Shown: positions 1 through 9,599, counted from the stretch's first letter. The stretch is DNA of 64,000 bases from Methylocystis sp. ATCC 49242 (GCF_000188155.2 NZ_KE124774.1:1432356-1496355), one strand, 5' to 3'. The notes: generated by a model not told the origin, from the letters alone. Numbers and translations: made by a program.

Positions 1-720
1 ATCGGATCCGGCGCCGCAATTGATGTGCTCGTAGTCGTCGTAAGAATCGAGGCAAAAGACCACGCCGCGCGCGAGATCGTCGACGTGGAGGAATTCGCGC
101 AGTGGCGCGCCCGACCCCCACACGACCGCCTCGCGACGGCCCTGGACCTTCGCCTCGTGGAACTTGCGGAGCAGCGCGGGCAGCACATGGCTCGTGGTCA
201 GGTCGAAATTGTCGTTCGGGCCATAAAGGTTGCAGGGCATGACCGATATGTACCGGCGGCCGTATTGTTTGCGATAGGCCTGGCAGAGTTTCAGACCGGC
301 GATCTTGGCGATCGCGTACCATTCATTCGTCGGTTCGAGCGGCGAGGTCAGCAGCGAGTCTTCTCGGATCGGCTGCGGCGCGAATTTCGGATAGATGCAG
401 GATGAGCCGAGAAACACCAGGCGATCGACGTCCGCGGCATGGGCGGAATGGATGACATTGGTCGCAATCGCCAAATTGTCATAAATAAATTCGGCGGGGA
501 AAGCGTCATTGGCGTAGATTCCGCCGACCTTTGCCGCGGCGAAGATGATGGCGTCCGGCCGGTTCTGTTTCAGCCAGACCTCGACGCCGATCTGGTTGCG
601 CAGATCCACGACCGAGCGGCCGGCCGTGATGACCTCGTCGCCGCGGGCGCGCAAATATCGCGTAACGGCCGAGCCAACCATGCCCGTATGTCCCGCAACC
701 CAAATGCGTCTGTTGCTCAT
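1..720 (-). CDS. fcl: GDP-L-fucose synthase, 5' part (runs off the window edge)
   Basis: The gene is read from ATG at 720 towards position 1, and 240 codons are present without a stop, so the C-terminal part (about 70-80 residues in this family) lies outside the window. The enzyme makes GDP-L-fucose from GDP-4-keto-6-deoxymannose by epimerisation and NADPH reduction, for surface polysaccharide. Seen: an N-terminal Rossmann motif GHTGMVG (residues 10-16), SSC at 106-108, Tyr135-x3-Lys139, and His178. These correspond, shifted by one, to Ser107, Cys109, Tyr136, Lys140 and His179 of the E. coli enzyme, so all catalytic residues seem present. The motif SSCIYP is typical of the family. gmd, the usual partner, would be expected outside the window. 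Confidence 0.93.
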   Translation of the reverse strand, partial: MSNRRIWVAGHTGMVGSAVTRYLRARGDEVITAGRSVVDLRNQIGVEVWLKQNRPDAIIFAAAKVGGIYANDAFPAEFIYDNLAIATNVIHSAHAADVDRLVFLGSSCIYPKFAPQPIREDSLLTSPLEPTNEWYAIAKIAGLKLCQAYRKQYGRRYISVMPCNLYGPNDNFDLTTSHVLPALLRKFHEAKVQGRREAVVWGSGAPLREFLHVDDLARGVVFCLDSYDDYEHINCGAGSD

Positions 721-835
721 GAAAAGTTCCTGAGAGCCAAGCAATCCGCTCAGGAACCAATGTATACCTTCAGCTTGACAATTGCGCCAGATCCTGACGC
801 CAATTGTCGACAAGCCCTTCAGCGGGGGGCGCCGA

Positions 836-1255
836 CTACTCCGGCCGCCGCTCGATCTCCTCCATGTCTTCGTCCGACAGGCCGAAATGATGGCCGATCT
901 CGTGGACGAGGACATGGGTGACGATCTCGGCGAGCGTGTTCTCGCTGCCGGCCCAGTAATCCAGGATCGGCCGACGATAGAGCCAGATCATGTTGGGCTC
1001 GTCGCCGGTCTGGGAGAGATGCTCGCCCTGGGCGAGGCCGCGCCCGCGAAACAGGCCGAGCAGGTCGAACTCCGTCTCGCAATCCATGTCGTCGAGCGTC
1101 TCGTCGTCCGGGAAATCCTCGACCCGGATGACGAGGCCCTCGCAAAGACGGGTGAACCGGCTGGGCAGCGCCGCAAAGGCGGCGTCCGCCAGCGCCTCCA
1201 TGTCGGCGAGCGAGGGGGCGGAAAGATCTTTCCATTCCGGGGGAGTCTTCGACAT
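836..1255 (-). CDS. Metallopeptidase family protein (minimal zincin)
   Basis: A protein of 139 residues that belongs to the small zincin-like family widespread in alphaproteobacteria and actinobacteria (Zincin_1 type). The zinc motif is HEIGHHFGLSD at residues 118-128: His118, Glu119 and His122 make HExxH, and Asp128 fits the third ligand in an HExxHxxGxxD pattern. There is no signal peptide or membrane segment, so it probably acts in the cytoplasm. An acidic stretch (residues 47-62) precedes the motif. The substrate of this family is unknown. It stands alone, between the fucose synthase gene and a divergent diguanylate cyclase gene. Confidence 0.85.
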   Translation of the reverse strand: MSKTPPEWKDLSAPSLADMEALADAAFAALPSRFTRLCEGLVIRVEDFPDDETLDDMDCETEFDLLGLFRGRGLAQGEHLSQTGDEPNMIWLYRRPILDYWAGSENTLAEIVTHVLVHEIGHHFGLSDEDMEEIERRPE

Positions 1256-1389
1256 CTAAGGACTATGTCACGGCGTTCAGGCGCGCGAAACCGCGGCCTG
1301 GTAGTAATCGGGTAAGCACAATCGCCTGATCTTCATTCAGCCAAGCCTTTGCTGTGAGACACTGTCGCCGTTCCCGGCTGGAGTTCGGC

Positions 1390-2154
1390 ATGTTTGCGTC
1401 AATCTGGCGAGTAAAGGAGCCGCGAACGCGGCGCGACGCGCTGCGGCTCGTCCTTCTTTACGCCGCGATCTCGGTCTCCGTCTCGGCGCTGGTCACGGCC
1501 GCCTTCGCCAGAATGAACGGCTGGCCTTTGGGGCCGGCGCTGATCCCCGCCATCGGGATACCCTTGCTGGTCGCGCCCTGGATGACCTGGACCGTCGCGA
1601 GCGCCGCCTTGCGACTGCATGAGATGCGTCAGGAGCTGGAGCGGCTCGCCCGCATCGATCCTCTGAGCGGGGCGCTGAACCGGCGCGGCTTGGCCGAATT
1701 CGCCGCGCGCCACTTTGCGGAACGGCGCGAGAGCGGAAAATTCTGCGCAATCGTGGCCGACGTCGACCGCTTCAAGACGATCAATGACGCCTTCGGGCAT
1801 GCAGCCGGCGACGCGGTCATCGCGCGGGTGGCGGACATCATGCGCCTGATTGTGGGAACGAGGGATTGCGCCGTCGGCAGGTTCGGCGGCGACGAACTCG
1901 GCGCGCTGATCGTCGGCCTGTCGCTCGAGGAAACGATGATCCTCGCCGAAAATCTCCGCGCCGCGATCGAGCGGACGATTTTTCTGCATGGCGACCGCCG
2001 CATTCCGGTCACGACGAGCATCGGCGTCGCCGCTGTCGACGTCGACGACGCGACCCCGGAGGCGATGCTCAACCGGGCCGACCAGTCGCTCTACGCAGCA
2101 AAGGAGGCTGGCCGCAATCGCGTGCGCGCCAGCCTGTCTCGCAGGGCCGCCTGA
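1390..2154 (+). CDS. Membrane-anchored GGDEF protein, likely diguanylate cyclase
   Basis: Predicted to make cyclic di-GMP. With ATG at 1390 it has 254 residues; an in-frame ATG at 1354 adds 12 residues that look non-native. Two hydrophobic segments (about 20-40 and 48-70) are followed by one GGDEF domain. Seen: DPLSGALNRRG (90-100), matching the DxLTGxxNRR entry motif; DVDRFKTIND (124-133) for metal binding; and the active-site loop GGDEL at 166-170, a functional variant of GGDEF. The usual inhibitory site RxxD just upstream of the loop is not seen, because the equivalent positions read TRDC. Product inhibition may therefore be weak. There is no sensory domain besides the short membrane part, and no partner gene is adjacent. 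Confidence 0.85.
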   Translation: MFASIWRVKEPRTRRDALRLVLLYAAISVSVSALVTAAFARMNGWPLGPALIPAIGIPLLVAPWMTWTVASAALRLHEMRQELERLARIDPLSGALNRRGLAEFAARHFAERRESGKFCAIVADVDRFKTINDAFGHAAGDAVIARVADIMRLIVGTRDCAVGRFGGDELGALIVGLSLEETMILAENLRAAIERTIFLHGDRRIPVTTSIGVAAVDVDDATPEAMLNRADQSLYAAKEAGRNRVRASLSRRAA

Positions 2155-2162
2155 GCGGCCCC

Positions 2163-3578
2163 TTACTTCCAGTTCCGCACGTCGACGAAGCGGCCGGCGA
2201 TCGCCGCCGCGGCCGCCATCGCGGGCGACACGAGATGAGTGCGGCCCTTGAAGCCCTGGCGGCCCTCGAAATTGCGGTTCGAGGTCGACGCGCAGCGCTC
2301 GCCCGGCGCCAGACGGTCCGGGTTCATCGCAAGGCACATGGAGCAGCCCGGCTCGCGCCACTCGAAGCCCGCGGCGATGAAGATCTTGTCCAGACCCTCG
2401 GCCTCGGCCTGCTCCTTCACGAGGCCCGAGCCCGGCACCACCATGGCGTTGACGCGATCGGCGACCTTCTTGCCCTCGACCATCTTCGCCGCGGCGCGAA
2501 GATCCTCGATGCGGCCATTGGTGCAAGAGCCGATGAAGACGCGGTCGATCTCGATGTCCGTCATCTTCTCCCCGCCCTTGAGGCCCATATATTCGAGCGC
2601 GCGCTCGATGGCGGCGCGCTTTTGCGGGGTTTTGGCGCTATCCGGGGTCGGCACCGTTCCGTCGATCGTCGCCACGTCCTCCGGCGAGGTGCCCCAGGTC
2701 ACGATCGGCGGGAGCTTCGAAGCGTCGAGCCTGATGACCTTGTCGTAATGCGCGCCTTCGTCGGTGAAGAGCGTCTCCCAATATTTGCGCGCCATGTCGA
2801 AGGCCTCGCCCTTTGGCGCCTTCGGGCGGTCCTTGATATAGGCGAAAGTCTTTTCGTCCGGCGCGATGAGGCCGGCGCGGGCGCCGGCTTCGATCGACAT
2901 GTTGCAGACGGTCATGCGGCCTTCCATGGAAAGGTCGCGGATCGCTTCGCCCGCATATTCGATGACGTAGCCGGTGCCGCCAGCGGTGCCGATCTCGCCG
3001 ATGATGGCCAGGATAATATCCTTGGCGGTGGCGCCGTCGGCGAGCTTGCCGTCGACCTGCACCAGCATGTTCTTGGCTTTCTTCTGGATCAGTGTCTGGG
3101 TGGCGAGGACGTGCTCGACCTCCGACGTGCCGATGCCATGCGCCAGCGCGCCGAAGGCGCCATGCGTCGAGGTGTGGCTGTCGCCGCAAACGATGGTCAT
3201 GCCGGGCAGCGTGAAGCCCTGCTCCGGTCCGACGATATGCACGACGCCCTGACGGCGGTCATGCTCATTGTAATATTCGACGCCGAATTCCTTCGCGTTG
3301 ATCGCCAGCTGTTCGACCTGCGCCTTGCTCTCCGGGTCCTCGATCGGCAGGGAGCGGTCGGTGGTCGGCACATTGTGGTCGACGACGGCGAGCGTCTTTC
3401 CCGGCGCGCGGACCTTGCGGCCCGACATGCGCAGCCCTTCGAACGCCTGCGGACTCGTCACTTCATGCACGAGATGGCGGTCGATGTAGAGCAGGCAGGC
3501 GCCGTCATCCTGGCGGTCGACGACATGGTCGTCCCAGATCTTGTCATACAGCGTGCGCGGCCCGGTCGAATTGGACAT
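2163..3578 (-). CDS. leuC: 3-isopropylmalate dehydratase, large subunit
   Basis: Catalyses isomerisation of 2- to 3-isopropylmalate in leucine biosynthesis together with LeuD, which is not in the window. The 471 residues are normal length for the bacterial enzyme. The [4Fe-4S] ligands are visible as Cys352 (GSCTNGR) and Cys412 and Cys415 (GCSMC). The substrate-binding segment [10 protein letters not shown] (131-140) is intact. The ATG at 3578 is preceded by an AGGAAG-like ribosome site. The gene is divergent from the Rsm22-like gene, with 115 bases between them, which must hold both promoters. Confidence 0.97.
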   Translation of the reverse strand: MSNSTGPRTLYDKIWDDHVVDRQDDGACLLYIDRHLVHEVTSPQAFEGLRMSGRKVRAPGKTLAVVDHNVPTTDRSLPIEDPESKAQVEQLAINAKEFGVEYYNEHDRRQGVVHIVGPEQGFTLPGMTIVCGDSHTSTHGAFGALAHGIGTSEVEHVLATQTLIQKKAKNMLVQVDGKLADGATAKDIILAIIGEIGTAGGTGYVIEYAGEAIRDLSMEGRMTVCNMSIEAGARAGLIAPDEKTFAYIKDRPKAPKGEAFDMARKYWETLFTDEGAHYDKVIRLDASKLPPIVTWGTSPEDVATIDGTVPTPDSAKTPQKRAAIERALEYMGLKGGEKMTDIEIDRVFIGSCTNGRIEDLRAAAKMVEGKKVADRVNAMVVPGSGLVKEQAEAEGLDKIFIAAGFEWREPGCSMCLAMNPDRLAPGERCASTSNRNFEGRQGFKGRTHLVSPAMAAAAAIAGRFVDVRNWK

Positions 3579-3693
3579 GTCTTCCTGTTCCTCTTGCCGC
3601 CTGAGCGGCCTGGCCCTTGAATTGATGGTCTTCTAACCGTAACGCAAGCCCCATGGAAGAGAGTTTGCGCCCCTCCCCCGCCGCGAGGCCGCG

Positions 3694-4695
3694 TTGAGCG
3701 GGCCGTCGCCCGCCCTGCCCGCGGGTTTGGCCGCCGCTATTTCGGCTCAGCTCGAGCGCCGGCCGCGAGGGGCGCTCGCCGAGAGCGCGCAACGGCTTTC
3801 CGAGAGCTATCGCGCCCGAAAGCCCACGGCCGACGCCATCCGCGACGTGACCGACGCGCTCGCCTATGCGCTCACCCGCATGCCTGCGACCTACGCCGCC
3901 GTCGTCACGGCGCTGGGGCGGCTGCAAAAGGAGCAGCCGGCTTTTGCGCCGCAGAGCCTCCTCGACGTCGGTTGCGGGCTGGGCGCGGCCTCCTATGCGG
4001 CAACGCAGGTCTGGCCGGAGATCGAGAGCGTCGAGATGCTCGACCGCAGCCGCGCCTTTCTTGCGCTGGCTGCGGCGCTTGCAGCAGAGAGCGGCCCGGT
4101 TCAGGTCGCAACGGCCCGCGTCGCCGAGGCCGACATCGCCCGCCTGTCCGAGGCGGCGTCAGCTCATGACCTCGTCGCCGTCGCCTATGCGCTCACCGAG
4201 CTGCCGGACGCCGATTTACCCCGCATCGCAGCGGCGCTTTGGGGCCGCACACGCGGCGCGCTCGTCATCGTCGAGCCGGGAACGCCGCGCGATCATGCGC
4301 GGCTGATGGGCGTCCGCGCCCGGCTGATCGAACTCGGCGCGACGATTCTCGCCCCCTGCCCCCACGCCGCCCCCTGCCCCCTTCAGGCGCCGGACTGGTG
4401 CCATTTTTCGGTGCGCCTTCCGCGCTCCCGGGACCATAAATTGCTGAAAGGCGCCGACGCGCCCTTCGAGGACGAGAAATTCTCCTGGCTGATCGCCGGC
4501 AGGACGGGCGCGCCGGCGCCCGCGCGCTTGATCGCGCCGCCGCGCGCCGGCAAGCCGGGAATTTCGACAAGGGTATGCGGGCGCAATGGAATACGCGAGA
4601 CTTTCACGCCCAAGCGCGATAAGGCTCGATATGAAAGGGTTCGCAAAAAGAACTGGGGCGATCCGATCGACGCCCTGCCGGAGGATAATGGATGA
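3694..4695 (+). CDS. Rsm22-family methyltransferase-like ribosomal assembly protein
   Basis: A 333-residue member of the Rsm22/METTL17 family, a class I methyltransferase fold associated with small-ribosomal-subunit assembly. Seen: the SAM-binding motif LLDVGCGLG at 89-97 and a cysteine cluster, Cys222-x-His224, Cys228 and Cys236 (WCHF). The cluster corresponds to the conserved family metal site, which in human METTL17 holds an iron-sulfur cluster. The start is a TTG at 3694 with GAGG five to eight bases upstream; no upstream in-frame ATG fits better. The stop overlaps the next start (ATGA, 4692-4695), so the two are translationally coupled. Whether bacterial members methylate anything is not settled. 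Confidence 0.85.
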   Translation: MSGPSPALPAGLAAAISAQLERRPRGALAESAQRLSESYRARKPTADAIRDVTDALAYALTRMPATYAAVVTALGRLQKEQPAFAPQSLLDVGCGLGAASYAATQVWPEIESVEMLDRSRAFLALAAALAAESGPVQVATARVAEADIARLSEAASAHDLVAVAYALTELPDADLPRIAAALWGRTRGALVIVEPGTPRDHARLMGVRARLIELGATILAPCPHAAPCPLQAPDWCHFSVRLPRSRDHKLLKGADAPFEDEKFSWLIAGRTGAPAPARLIAPPRAGKPGISTRVCGRNGIRETFTPKRDKARYERVRKKNWGDPIDALPEDNG

Positions 4696-5099
4696 ATCGC
4701 CCGAAGGTCGCGCCTTATCTCACCGTCAGTCCGGCCGCCGCCGCCATCGCCTTCTACACGGGGGCCTTCGGCGCCAAGCAGCGCGCGCTCATGCCGTCGG
4801 TCGACGGCCTGCGCATCGCCCATTGTGAATTGCTCATCAATGGCGGCTCGGTGATGCTAGCCGACTTTTTTCCCGAATTCGGACAGACCCGCGTTCCCAT
4901 GCCCGGCGATCAGGCCACCGTTTCGGTCAGCCTCGAATACGATACGGCCAAGGAAGTCGACGAGACTTGCGACCGCGCCGCAAAGCTCGGCGCCAAGATC
5001 GAGACGCAGCCGACGAACTCTTTCTGGGGTACGCGCTACGCGAGCCTGCGCGACCCCTTCGGCCACCGCTGGATCCTGAACGGCCAGCTGGAGAAGTGA
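4692..5099 (+). CDS. VOC family protein (PhnB/glyoxalase-like)
   Basis: A small (135-residue) protein of the vicinal oxygen chelate fold, subgroup PhnB-like (also called DUF1428/3-demethylubiquinone-9 methyltransferase-like). It has the characteristic start APYLTVSPAAAAIAFYTGAFGA and the C-terminal DPFGHRWIL strand. This set includes no confirmed enzyme, so the substrate cannot be named. It overlaps the preceding Rsm22-like gene by four bases (ATGA), which implies co-translation. A shared role is not obvious. Confidence 0.85.
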   Translation: MNRPKVAPYLTVSPAAAAIAFYTGAFGAKQRALMPSVDGLRIAHCELLINGGSVMLADFFPEFGQTRVPMPGDQATVSVSLEYDTAKEVDETCDRAAKLGAKIETQPTNSFWGTRYASLRDPFGHRWILNGQLEK

Positions 5100-5106
5100 C
5101 CGGCCC

Positions 5107-5144
5107 CAAAGCGAAACCGCCCGGAGCCTCTCGGCGCCGGGCGG
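5107..5144 (-). terminator. Probable rplS terminator
   Basis: A perfect 8-bp inverted repeat (CCGCCCGG at 5117-5124, CCGGGCGG at 5137-5144) with a 12-base loop lies 25 bases beyond the rplS stop. Read on the minus strand the stem is followed by TTTCGCTTT, an imperfect U tract. The convergent VOC gene ends at 5099, so the element separates the two units. Confidence 0.6.
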
Positions 5145-5169
5145 CTCGAAATACGCAGAGACGAAGCTC

Positions 5170-5556
5170 TTACTTGGCGGCCGCAGCCTTAGGCTTGGTG
5201 TCGACGCGCTCGGCGATACGGGCCGACTTGCCGCGACGATCGCGCAGGTAATAGAGCTTGGCGCGGCGGACCTTGCCGCGGCGGACGACCTTGATCGAAT
5301 CGATCAGCGGCCCATGGATCGGGAAGACGCGCTCGACGCCCTCGCCATAGGAAATCTTGCGGACAGTGAAGGACTCGTTGAGACCGCCGCCGTTGCGGGC
5401 GATCACGACGCCTTCATAGGCCTGGACGCGCGAGCGGTCGCCTTCCTTGACCTTGACGTTCACGATCACCGTGTCGCCGGGGCGGAAATCGGGGATCGTC
5501 TTGCCTTCGACGAGCCTGGCGGCCTGCTCGGCCTCGAGCTGCTCGATAATGTTCAT
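5170..5556 (-). CDS. rplS: 50S ribosomal protein L19
   Basis: Ribosomal protein L19 sits at the interface of the 30S and 50S subunits. The 128 residues align over the full family length: N-terminal IIEQLEAEQ, central [16 protein letters not shown], and [27 protein letters not shown]. The end has the family core [24 protein letters not shown] plus a short Ala/Lys tail. The ATG at 5556 has AGGAG nine bases upstream. In many bacteria rplS follows rimM and trmD; here it appears monocistronic. Its leader contains a small hairpin (AGCGTT/AACGCT, 5602-5617) that might be a regulatory or processing element. Confidence 0.98.
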   Translation of the reverse strand: MNIIEQLEAEQAARLVEGKTIPDFRPGDTVIVNVKVKEGDRSRVQAYEGVVIARNGGGLNESFTVRKISYGEGVERVFPIHGPLIDSIKVVRRGKVRRAKLYYLRDRRGKSARIAERVDTKPKAAAAK

Positions 5557-5784
5557 CGTTGTAAACTCCTGCCGTTTCGTCTGTAGCCTTGCGGGCCGAC
5601 GAGCGTTTCGGAACGCTGTTTTAGTTGAGGCGCGCCTCCCATACAGGACGCGCGGCCGAATGTCGAGACCGCGGCCTTATGTCGCCTGCGGAAATTTCGC
5701 CGCCGAGGGCGTCAAATCGCCGGAACGCCCTATCTGTCGCCCGGGGAAGCGGCTGACCACCCCAAATCAAGGAGGGACGAAGGC

Positions 5785-6165
5785 ATGACCAGTCAGGATG
5801 AGGCACGGGACAGGCGCGCGGGGCCAGACAGATCGAGTGACTCCGCAGGGGCGCGAGGCGAGGAAGGCTTCAGCGACAATTATCGGCAATTGTGGGATCG
5901 TTTTCAGGAGTCTAACAAGCAGTGGCTCGATCGCTACCAGAGTGAAGCGTCGCTCGCTCTCGAGTTCACCGGCAAGTTGACGGCGGCGCGCTCCGTTTCG
6001 GACGCCGCTGACGCCTATCAGCAGTGGACCGTAAAACACATCGAGATGGCGACGGAAGACGCCCGGCGCGCCATGGCCGACGTCCAGCATTTCTGGGAGG
6101 CGGGAACGCGCCTGTGGTCCGACGCCGGCGGCGAGGCCGGCAGGATTCGCGGCATGATGTCGTGA
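5785..6165 (+). CDS. Phasin-like protein
   Basis: A 126-residue, largely helical protein with a hydrophilic, disordered N-terminus (about 30 residues). The rest is amphipathic helix rich in Gln, Trp and Ala (NYRQLWDRFQESNKQW, then EFTGKLTAARSVSDAADAYQQW). This pattern matches alphaproteobacterial phasins, which coat polyhydroxyalkanoate granules. It has a strong ribosome site (AAGGAGGGACGAAGGC before ATG). No PHA synthesis genes are nearby, so assignment rests only on sequence character. A general stress-related helical protein is the alternative. Confidence 0.6.
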   Translation: MTSQDEARDRRAGPDRSSDSAGARGEEGFSDNYRQLWDRFQESNKQWLDRYQSEASLALEFTGKLTAARSVSDAADAYQQWTVKHIEMATEDARRAMADVQHFWEAGTRLWSDAGGEAGRIRGMMS

Positions 6166-6209
6166 CCGCACAGAAGCGGAGCGCGCGCGGGCGCTCCCCT
6201 TCCCTTACG

Positions 6210-6428
6210 CTATTCATCCTCCCGATCGAGCGTAAAGCCGACCTTCAGCACGACCTGATAGTGGCTGACTGCGCCCTTTTCCAAACCGCCCCGGATCTGC
6301 GCGACCTCGAACCACCGCATGTTTCGCAACGATTCTCCGGCGCGCTGGATTGCGGCGGAGATAGCGTCCTCGACGCTGTCCGGCGACGAGCCGACGAGTT
6401 CCACGACCTTGTAGACATGGTTTTGCAT
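6210..6428 (-). CDS. Dodecin, flavin-binding protein
   Basis: Dodecins form hollow dodecamers that store or buffer flavins (riboflavin/FMN in bacteria). The 72 residues cover the whole family: [20 protein letters not shown] at the start, the flavin-stacking tryptophan in RNMRWFEV (about residue 39), and the C-terminal strand [13 protein letters not shown]. It lies alone between a convergent phasin-like gene and the YcjX-type gene, in the same direction as the latter. Confidence 0.95.
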   Translation of the reverse strand: MQNHVYKVVELVGSSPDSVEDAISAAIQRAGESLRNMRWFEVAQIRGGLEKGAVSHYQVVLKVGFTLDREDE

Positions 6429-6495
6429 GGGGGCGCTCCCGAACCAGGATTACCCTCGATAGGTAGCGCGGCGCGCGGCCGCGTCATCTCGCGCC

Positions 6496-7983
6496 TCAGC
6501 TGAGCCGGTCGCCGAACAGGAACTCCATCGCACGGTCGAGCCGGATATGCGGAAGCGGCAGGGCCAGCTTGTCCTGCCCCAGCGAGGCGATCGGCGGACG
6601 GAATTTCAGAAAGCGGAAATCCGCATCCTCGTCTCCGAGCCCCAACGCGTCGCCGCGGAAGACCTTGCCGGGGTCCTCGGGCAGTTCGCCGGGGAAGATC
6701 GCGCCCTCCTCCACCCCGTCGAAAACCTCATCGCCGATGCGCTCGCCCTTGATCGGCGTGCCGACGATCGCGGAAAGCTGCTCGCCCTCGTGGCGCACCA
6801 TGGCCTCTCGGGTGGCGCGCACGGCTGCGAGCGCGATCACGTCGATCTTGGCGCCGACGCCTTCCGCGCGCGTGATCGCCCGTCCCGTGAGATGCCGCAG
6901 CACGCCTTCGAGCCGGTCGTGGCTCGTGTGGTGAAGGTGGTCGGCCTTTGTCGCGGCGAAGAGGATGCGGTCGATTTTCGGACGGAAGATCGTCGAGAAC
7001 AGATTCGAGCGCCCGGTGCGGAAGGCCATCAGCACGTCGGTCAGCGCGGTTTCCAGGTCGCGCACGGCGGCGGGGCCGGAGTTGAGCGCCGCCAGCGCGT
7101 CCACCAGCACGATCTGCCGGTCGAGTCGCGCAAAATGGTCGCGAAAGAAGGGCCGAACGACATGCGCCTTGTAGGCCTCGTAGCGGCGCTCCATCTCGCG
7201 GCCGAGGCTGCGATAGGGAAGGTCCTGCCCCTCCTCGACCGGCAGCGGCGCGAAGGTGAGCGCCGGCGAGCCTTCGAGATCGCCGGGCATCAGAAAACGG
7301 CCGGGCGGCAACGTGGAGAGCGCGTACCGTTCCGTCTTGGCGAGGCGCAGGTAATTGGTGAAAAGCCGCGCCAGATTTTGGGCTGTTTCCTCGGAATAGC
7401 GCGCCTTCGGATCGGCCATCGCCGTCGCGCCGCGCCAGTCGGCCGCAATCGGCGCGCGCGCCGCCACGCTCGCCGCCTCCAAGGTCTCGCGCGACCATTG
7501 CGCGAAGGTCTTGCCGAGCAGCGGCAGGTCGAGCAGCCACTCGCCGGGATAATCGACGATGTCGATGTCGAGCCGCGTATTGTTCTGCGCCATGTTCCGC
7601 AACGACCAGGACTTGGCCGTATATTCCAGCGTGACCCGGAGTTCGGAGATGCGCCGCGTCGATTGCGGCCAGTGCCGGTCGGGCCCGGTGAGCGCGCGAA
7701 GATGCTCCTCATAGGCGAATCGCGGGACGCTGTAGTCGGGCTGCGGATCGAGATGCGCGGCGCTGATCCGCCCCTCCGTCAACGCGCGAAAGACGGGCAG
7801 CTGCGCCTTGCGGCCCGCGGCGACCGCGCGGGTGAGATTGTGCACCAGCGCGGTGATGAAGACCGTCTTGCCCGCGCGCGACAGGCCGGTCACGCCAAGC
7901 CGCAAGCGCCCCCCGGCCACGAAATCCGCGAAGCTTTCCGCGGCGACCCGCGTTTCGAACCAGAGATCGGAGAATTGCGACAC
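6496..7983 (-). CDS. YcjX-family P-loop NTPase (DUF463)
   Basis: A 495-residue protein of the YcjX family of predicted GTP/ATPases. The Walker A motif GLSRAGKT is at residues 33-40, and IVDYPGEWLLDLP is the probable switch/Walker B region. In many proteobacteria YcjX genes are stress-linked (in E. coli with the psp regulon) and sit next to a YcjF/TIGR01620 membrane protein; no such partner follows here. The ORF is full length. The molecular role of the family is unknown. Confidence 0.9.
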   Translation of the reverse strand: MSQFSDLWFETRVAAESFADFVAGGRLRLGVTGLSRAGKTVFITALVHNLTRAVAAGRKAQLPVFRALTEGRISAAHLDPQPDYSVPRFAYEEHLRALTGPDRHWPQSTRRISELRVTLEYTAKSWSLRNMAQNNTRLDIDIVDYPGEWLLDLPLLGKTFAQWSRETLEAASVAARAPIAADWRGATAMADPKARYSEETAQNLARLFTNYLRLAKTERYALSTLPPGRFLMPGDLEGSPALTFAPLPVEEGQDLPYRSLGREMERRYEAYKAHVVRPFFRDHFARLDRQIVLVDALAALNSGPAAVRDLETALTDVLMAFRTGRSNLFSTIFRPKIDRILFAATKADHLHHTSHDRLEGVLRHLTGRAITRAEGVGAKIDVIALAAVRATREAMVRHEGEQLSAIVGTPIKGERIGDEVFDGVEEGAIFPGELPEDPGKVFRGDALGLGDEDADFRFLKFRPPIASLGQDKLALPLPHIRLDRAMEFLFGDRLS

Positions 7984-8077
7984 AAGAGCTCCCGGACCAG
8001 ACGAGATCGATCCTCATCTAATCCATGAGCCGCAGTTTTGGGAGAGCGGAAGGGGAGGACGCCGCCCGCGCGACAGT

Positions 8078-9364
8078 TTACCGCTTCGACATCGGCACGT
8101 AGTCCCGACGCTTCTCGCCCGTGTAGAGCTGGCGCGGACGGCCGATCTTGGAGCCGGAATCCTCGATCATCTCCTTCCACTGCGCAATCCAGCCGACCGT
8201 GCGCGCGACCGCAAAGAGCACGGTGAACATCGATACCGGGAAGTTCATCGCCTTGAGCGTTATCCCCGAGTAGAAGTCGATATTGGGATAAAGCTTCTTC
8301 TCGATGAAATATTCGTCCGAAAGGGCGATGCGCTCCAGTTCCAGCGCGACGTCGAGAAGATCGTCCTTCACGCCGAGTTCGTTCAGCACTTCGCGCGTCG
8401 TGCGCTGCATGATCTTCGCGCGCGGATCGTAGTTCTTGTAGACGCGATGGCCGAAGCCCATCAGGCGGAACGGATCGTTCTTGTCCTTCGCGCGGGCGAT
8501 GAACTGCGGAATCCGCTCCGGCGTGCCGATCTCCGCCAGCATTTTCAGCACGGCCTCATTGGCGCCGCCATGCGCCGGCCCCCACAGCGAGGCGATGCCG
8601 GCCGCGATGCAGGCGAAGGGATTGGCGCCCGAGGAGCCCGACAGACGGACGGTCGACGTCGACGCGTTCTGCTCATGGTCCGCGTGCAGGATGAAGATGC
8701 GGTCGAGCGCGCGGGAAAGCACGGGATTGACCTTGTATTCCTCGCAGGGCACCGCAAAGCACATGCGCAGGAAATTCGACGTATAGTCGAGATCGTTCTT
8801 GGGATAAACGAAAGGCTGGCCGATCGAATATTTGTAGGCCATGGCCGCGAGCGTCGGGATCTTCGCGATCATGCGCGTCGAGGCGACCATGCGCTGCACG
8901 GGATCAACGATGTTCGTCGAGTCGTGATAGAAGGCCGAGAGCGCGCCGACCGAGGCGACCATCACAGCCATCGGATGCGCGTCACGACGGAAGCCCTGGA
9001 AGAACCGCGCCATCTGCTCATGCACCATGGTGTGGCGCGTGATGCGATAATCGAAATTCGCCTTCTCCGCCGCCGATGGCAGTTCGCCGTAGAGCAGCAG
9101 ATAGCAGGTTTCCAGAAAGTCGCCATGCTCGGCGAGCTGATCGATCGGATAGCCGCGGTAGAGCAGCACGCCGGCGTCGCCGTCGATGAAAGTGATCTTC
9201 GATTCGCAGGAGGCCGTCGAAGTGAATCCGGGGTCGAAGGTGAACATTTCGGTCTCTGAATAGAGATGGCGAATGTCCACGACGGCCGGCCCCATCGTGC
9301 CCTCCATTACGGGAAGATCGATGGTTTTGCCCTCGATGGCGAAGGAACCCTTTTTCTCGGCCAT
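8078..9364 (-). CDS. gltA: Citrate synthase (type II)
   Basis: Condenses oxaloacetate and acetyl-CoA in the first step of the TCA cycle. Starting at the ATG at 9364, with GAGAGGGG just upstream, it has 428 residues; the open frame extends to 9415 but the added 17 residues lack family similarity. Catalytic residues are present: His265 (GPAHGG), His306 (GFGHRVYK) and Asp363 (PNIDFYSG). They match His264, His305 and Asp362 of the hexameric, NADH-sensitive E. coli type. It stands as a single gene downstream of gltX and carries its own promoter. Confidence 0.97.
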   Translation of the reverse strand: MAEKKGSFAIEGKTIDLPVMEGTMGPAVVDIRHLYSETEMFTFDPGFTSTASCESKITFIDGDAGVLLYRGYPIDQLAEHGDFLETCYLLLYGELPSAAEKANFDYRITRHTMVHEQMARFFQGFRRDAHPMAVMVASVGALSAFYHDSTNIVDPVQRMVASTRMIAKIPTLAAMAYKYSIGQPFVYPKNDLDYTSNFLRMCFAVPCEEYKVNPVLSRALDRIFILHADHEQNASTSTVRLSGSSGANPFACIAAGIASLWGPAHGGANEAVLKMLAEIGTPERIPQFIARAKDKNDPFRLMGFGHRVYKNYDPRAKIMQRTTREVLNELGVKDDLLDVALELERIALSDEYFIEKKLYPNIDFYSGITLKAMNFPVSMFTVLFAVARTVGWIAQWKEMIEDSGSKIGRPRQLYTGEKRRDYVPMSKR

Positions 9365-9515
9365 TGCGACCCCTCTCATCAGCCTTTCGCGCGAAACGCG
9401 ACTCATGTTCGTCACGGCGCGCGGCGACGCTACGCAAGAACTGCGTCAACTCGTCGGCAGGCCTCGAATAACGCACATTTTCTGTCGGCAGGACGCCGGG
9501 TTGTGCAGTGCAAAA

Positions 9516-9541
9516 ACTATAGCAGCCATAAGCGCTGTCAA
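9516..9541 (-). promoter_or_regulatory. Likely housekeeping promoter of gltA
   Basis: On the minus strand TTGACAG (9541-9535) is followed after 11 bases by GCTATAGT (9523-9516). This fits the Caulobacter-type sigma-73 consensus TTGACGS, N10-14, GCTANAWC. It lies about 150 bases upstream of the gltA start. Not tested. Confidence 0.6.
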
Positions 9542-9569
9542 GCTGCAAAGCGCTGCGGAACGCCCGCAG

Positions 9570-9599
9570 GAAAGGCGGCTCCGGCTCGCCGAAAGCCGC
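9570..9599 (-). terminator. Possible gltX terminator
   Basis: Seventeen bases beyond the gltX stop, the minus strand can fold GCGGCT...AGCCGC with an inner CGGC/GCCG pair, followed by CTTTCC. The stem is good but the U tract is short, so confidence is limited. Confidence 0.45.

Noticed and set aside
781-820. Short inverted repeat ACAATTG...CAATTGT before the zincin stop
   Set aside because: Seven-base arms with a 16-base spacer and no U tract; a chance repeat or weak site, not enough to call a terminator or operator.
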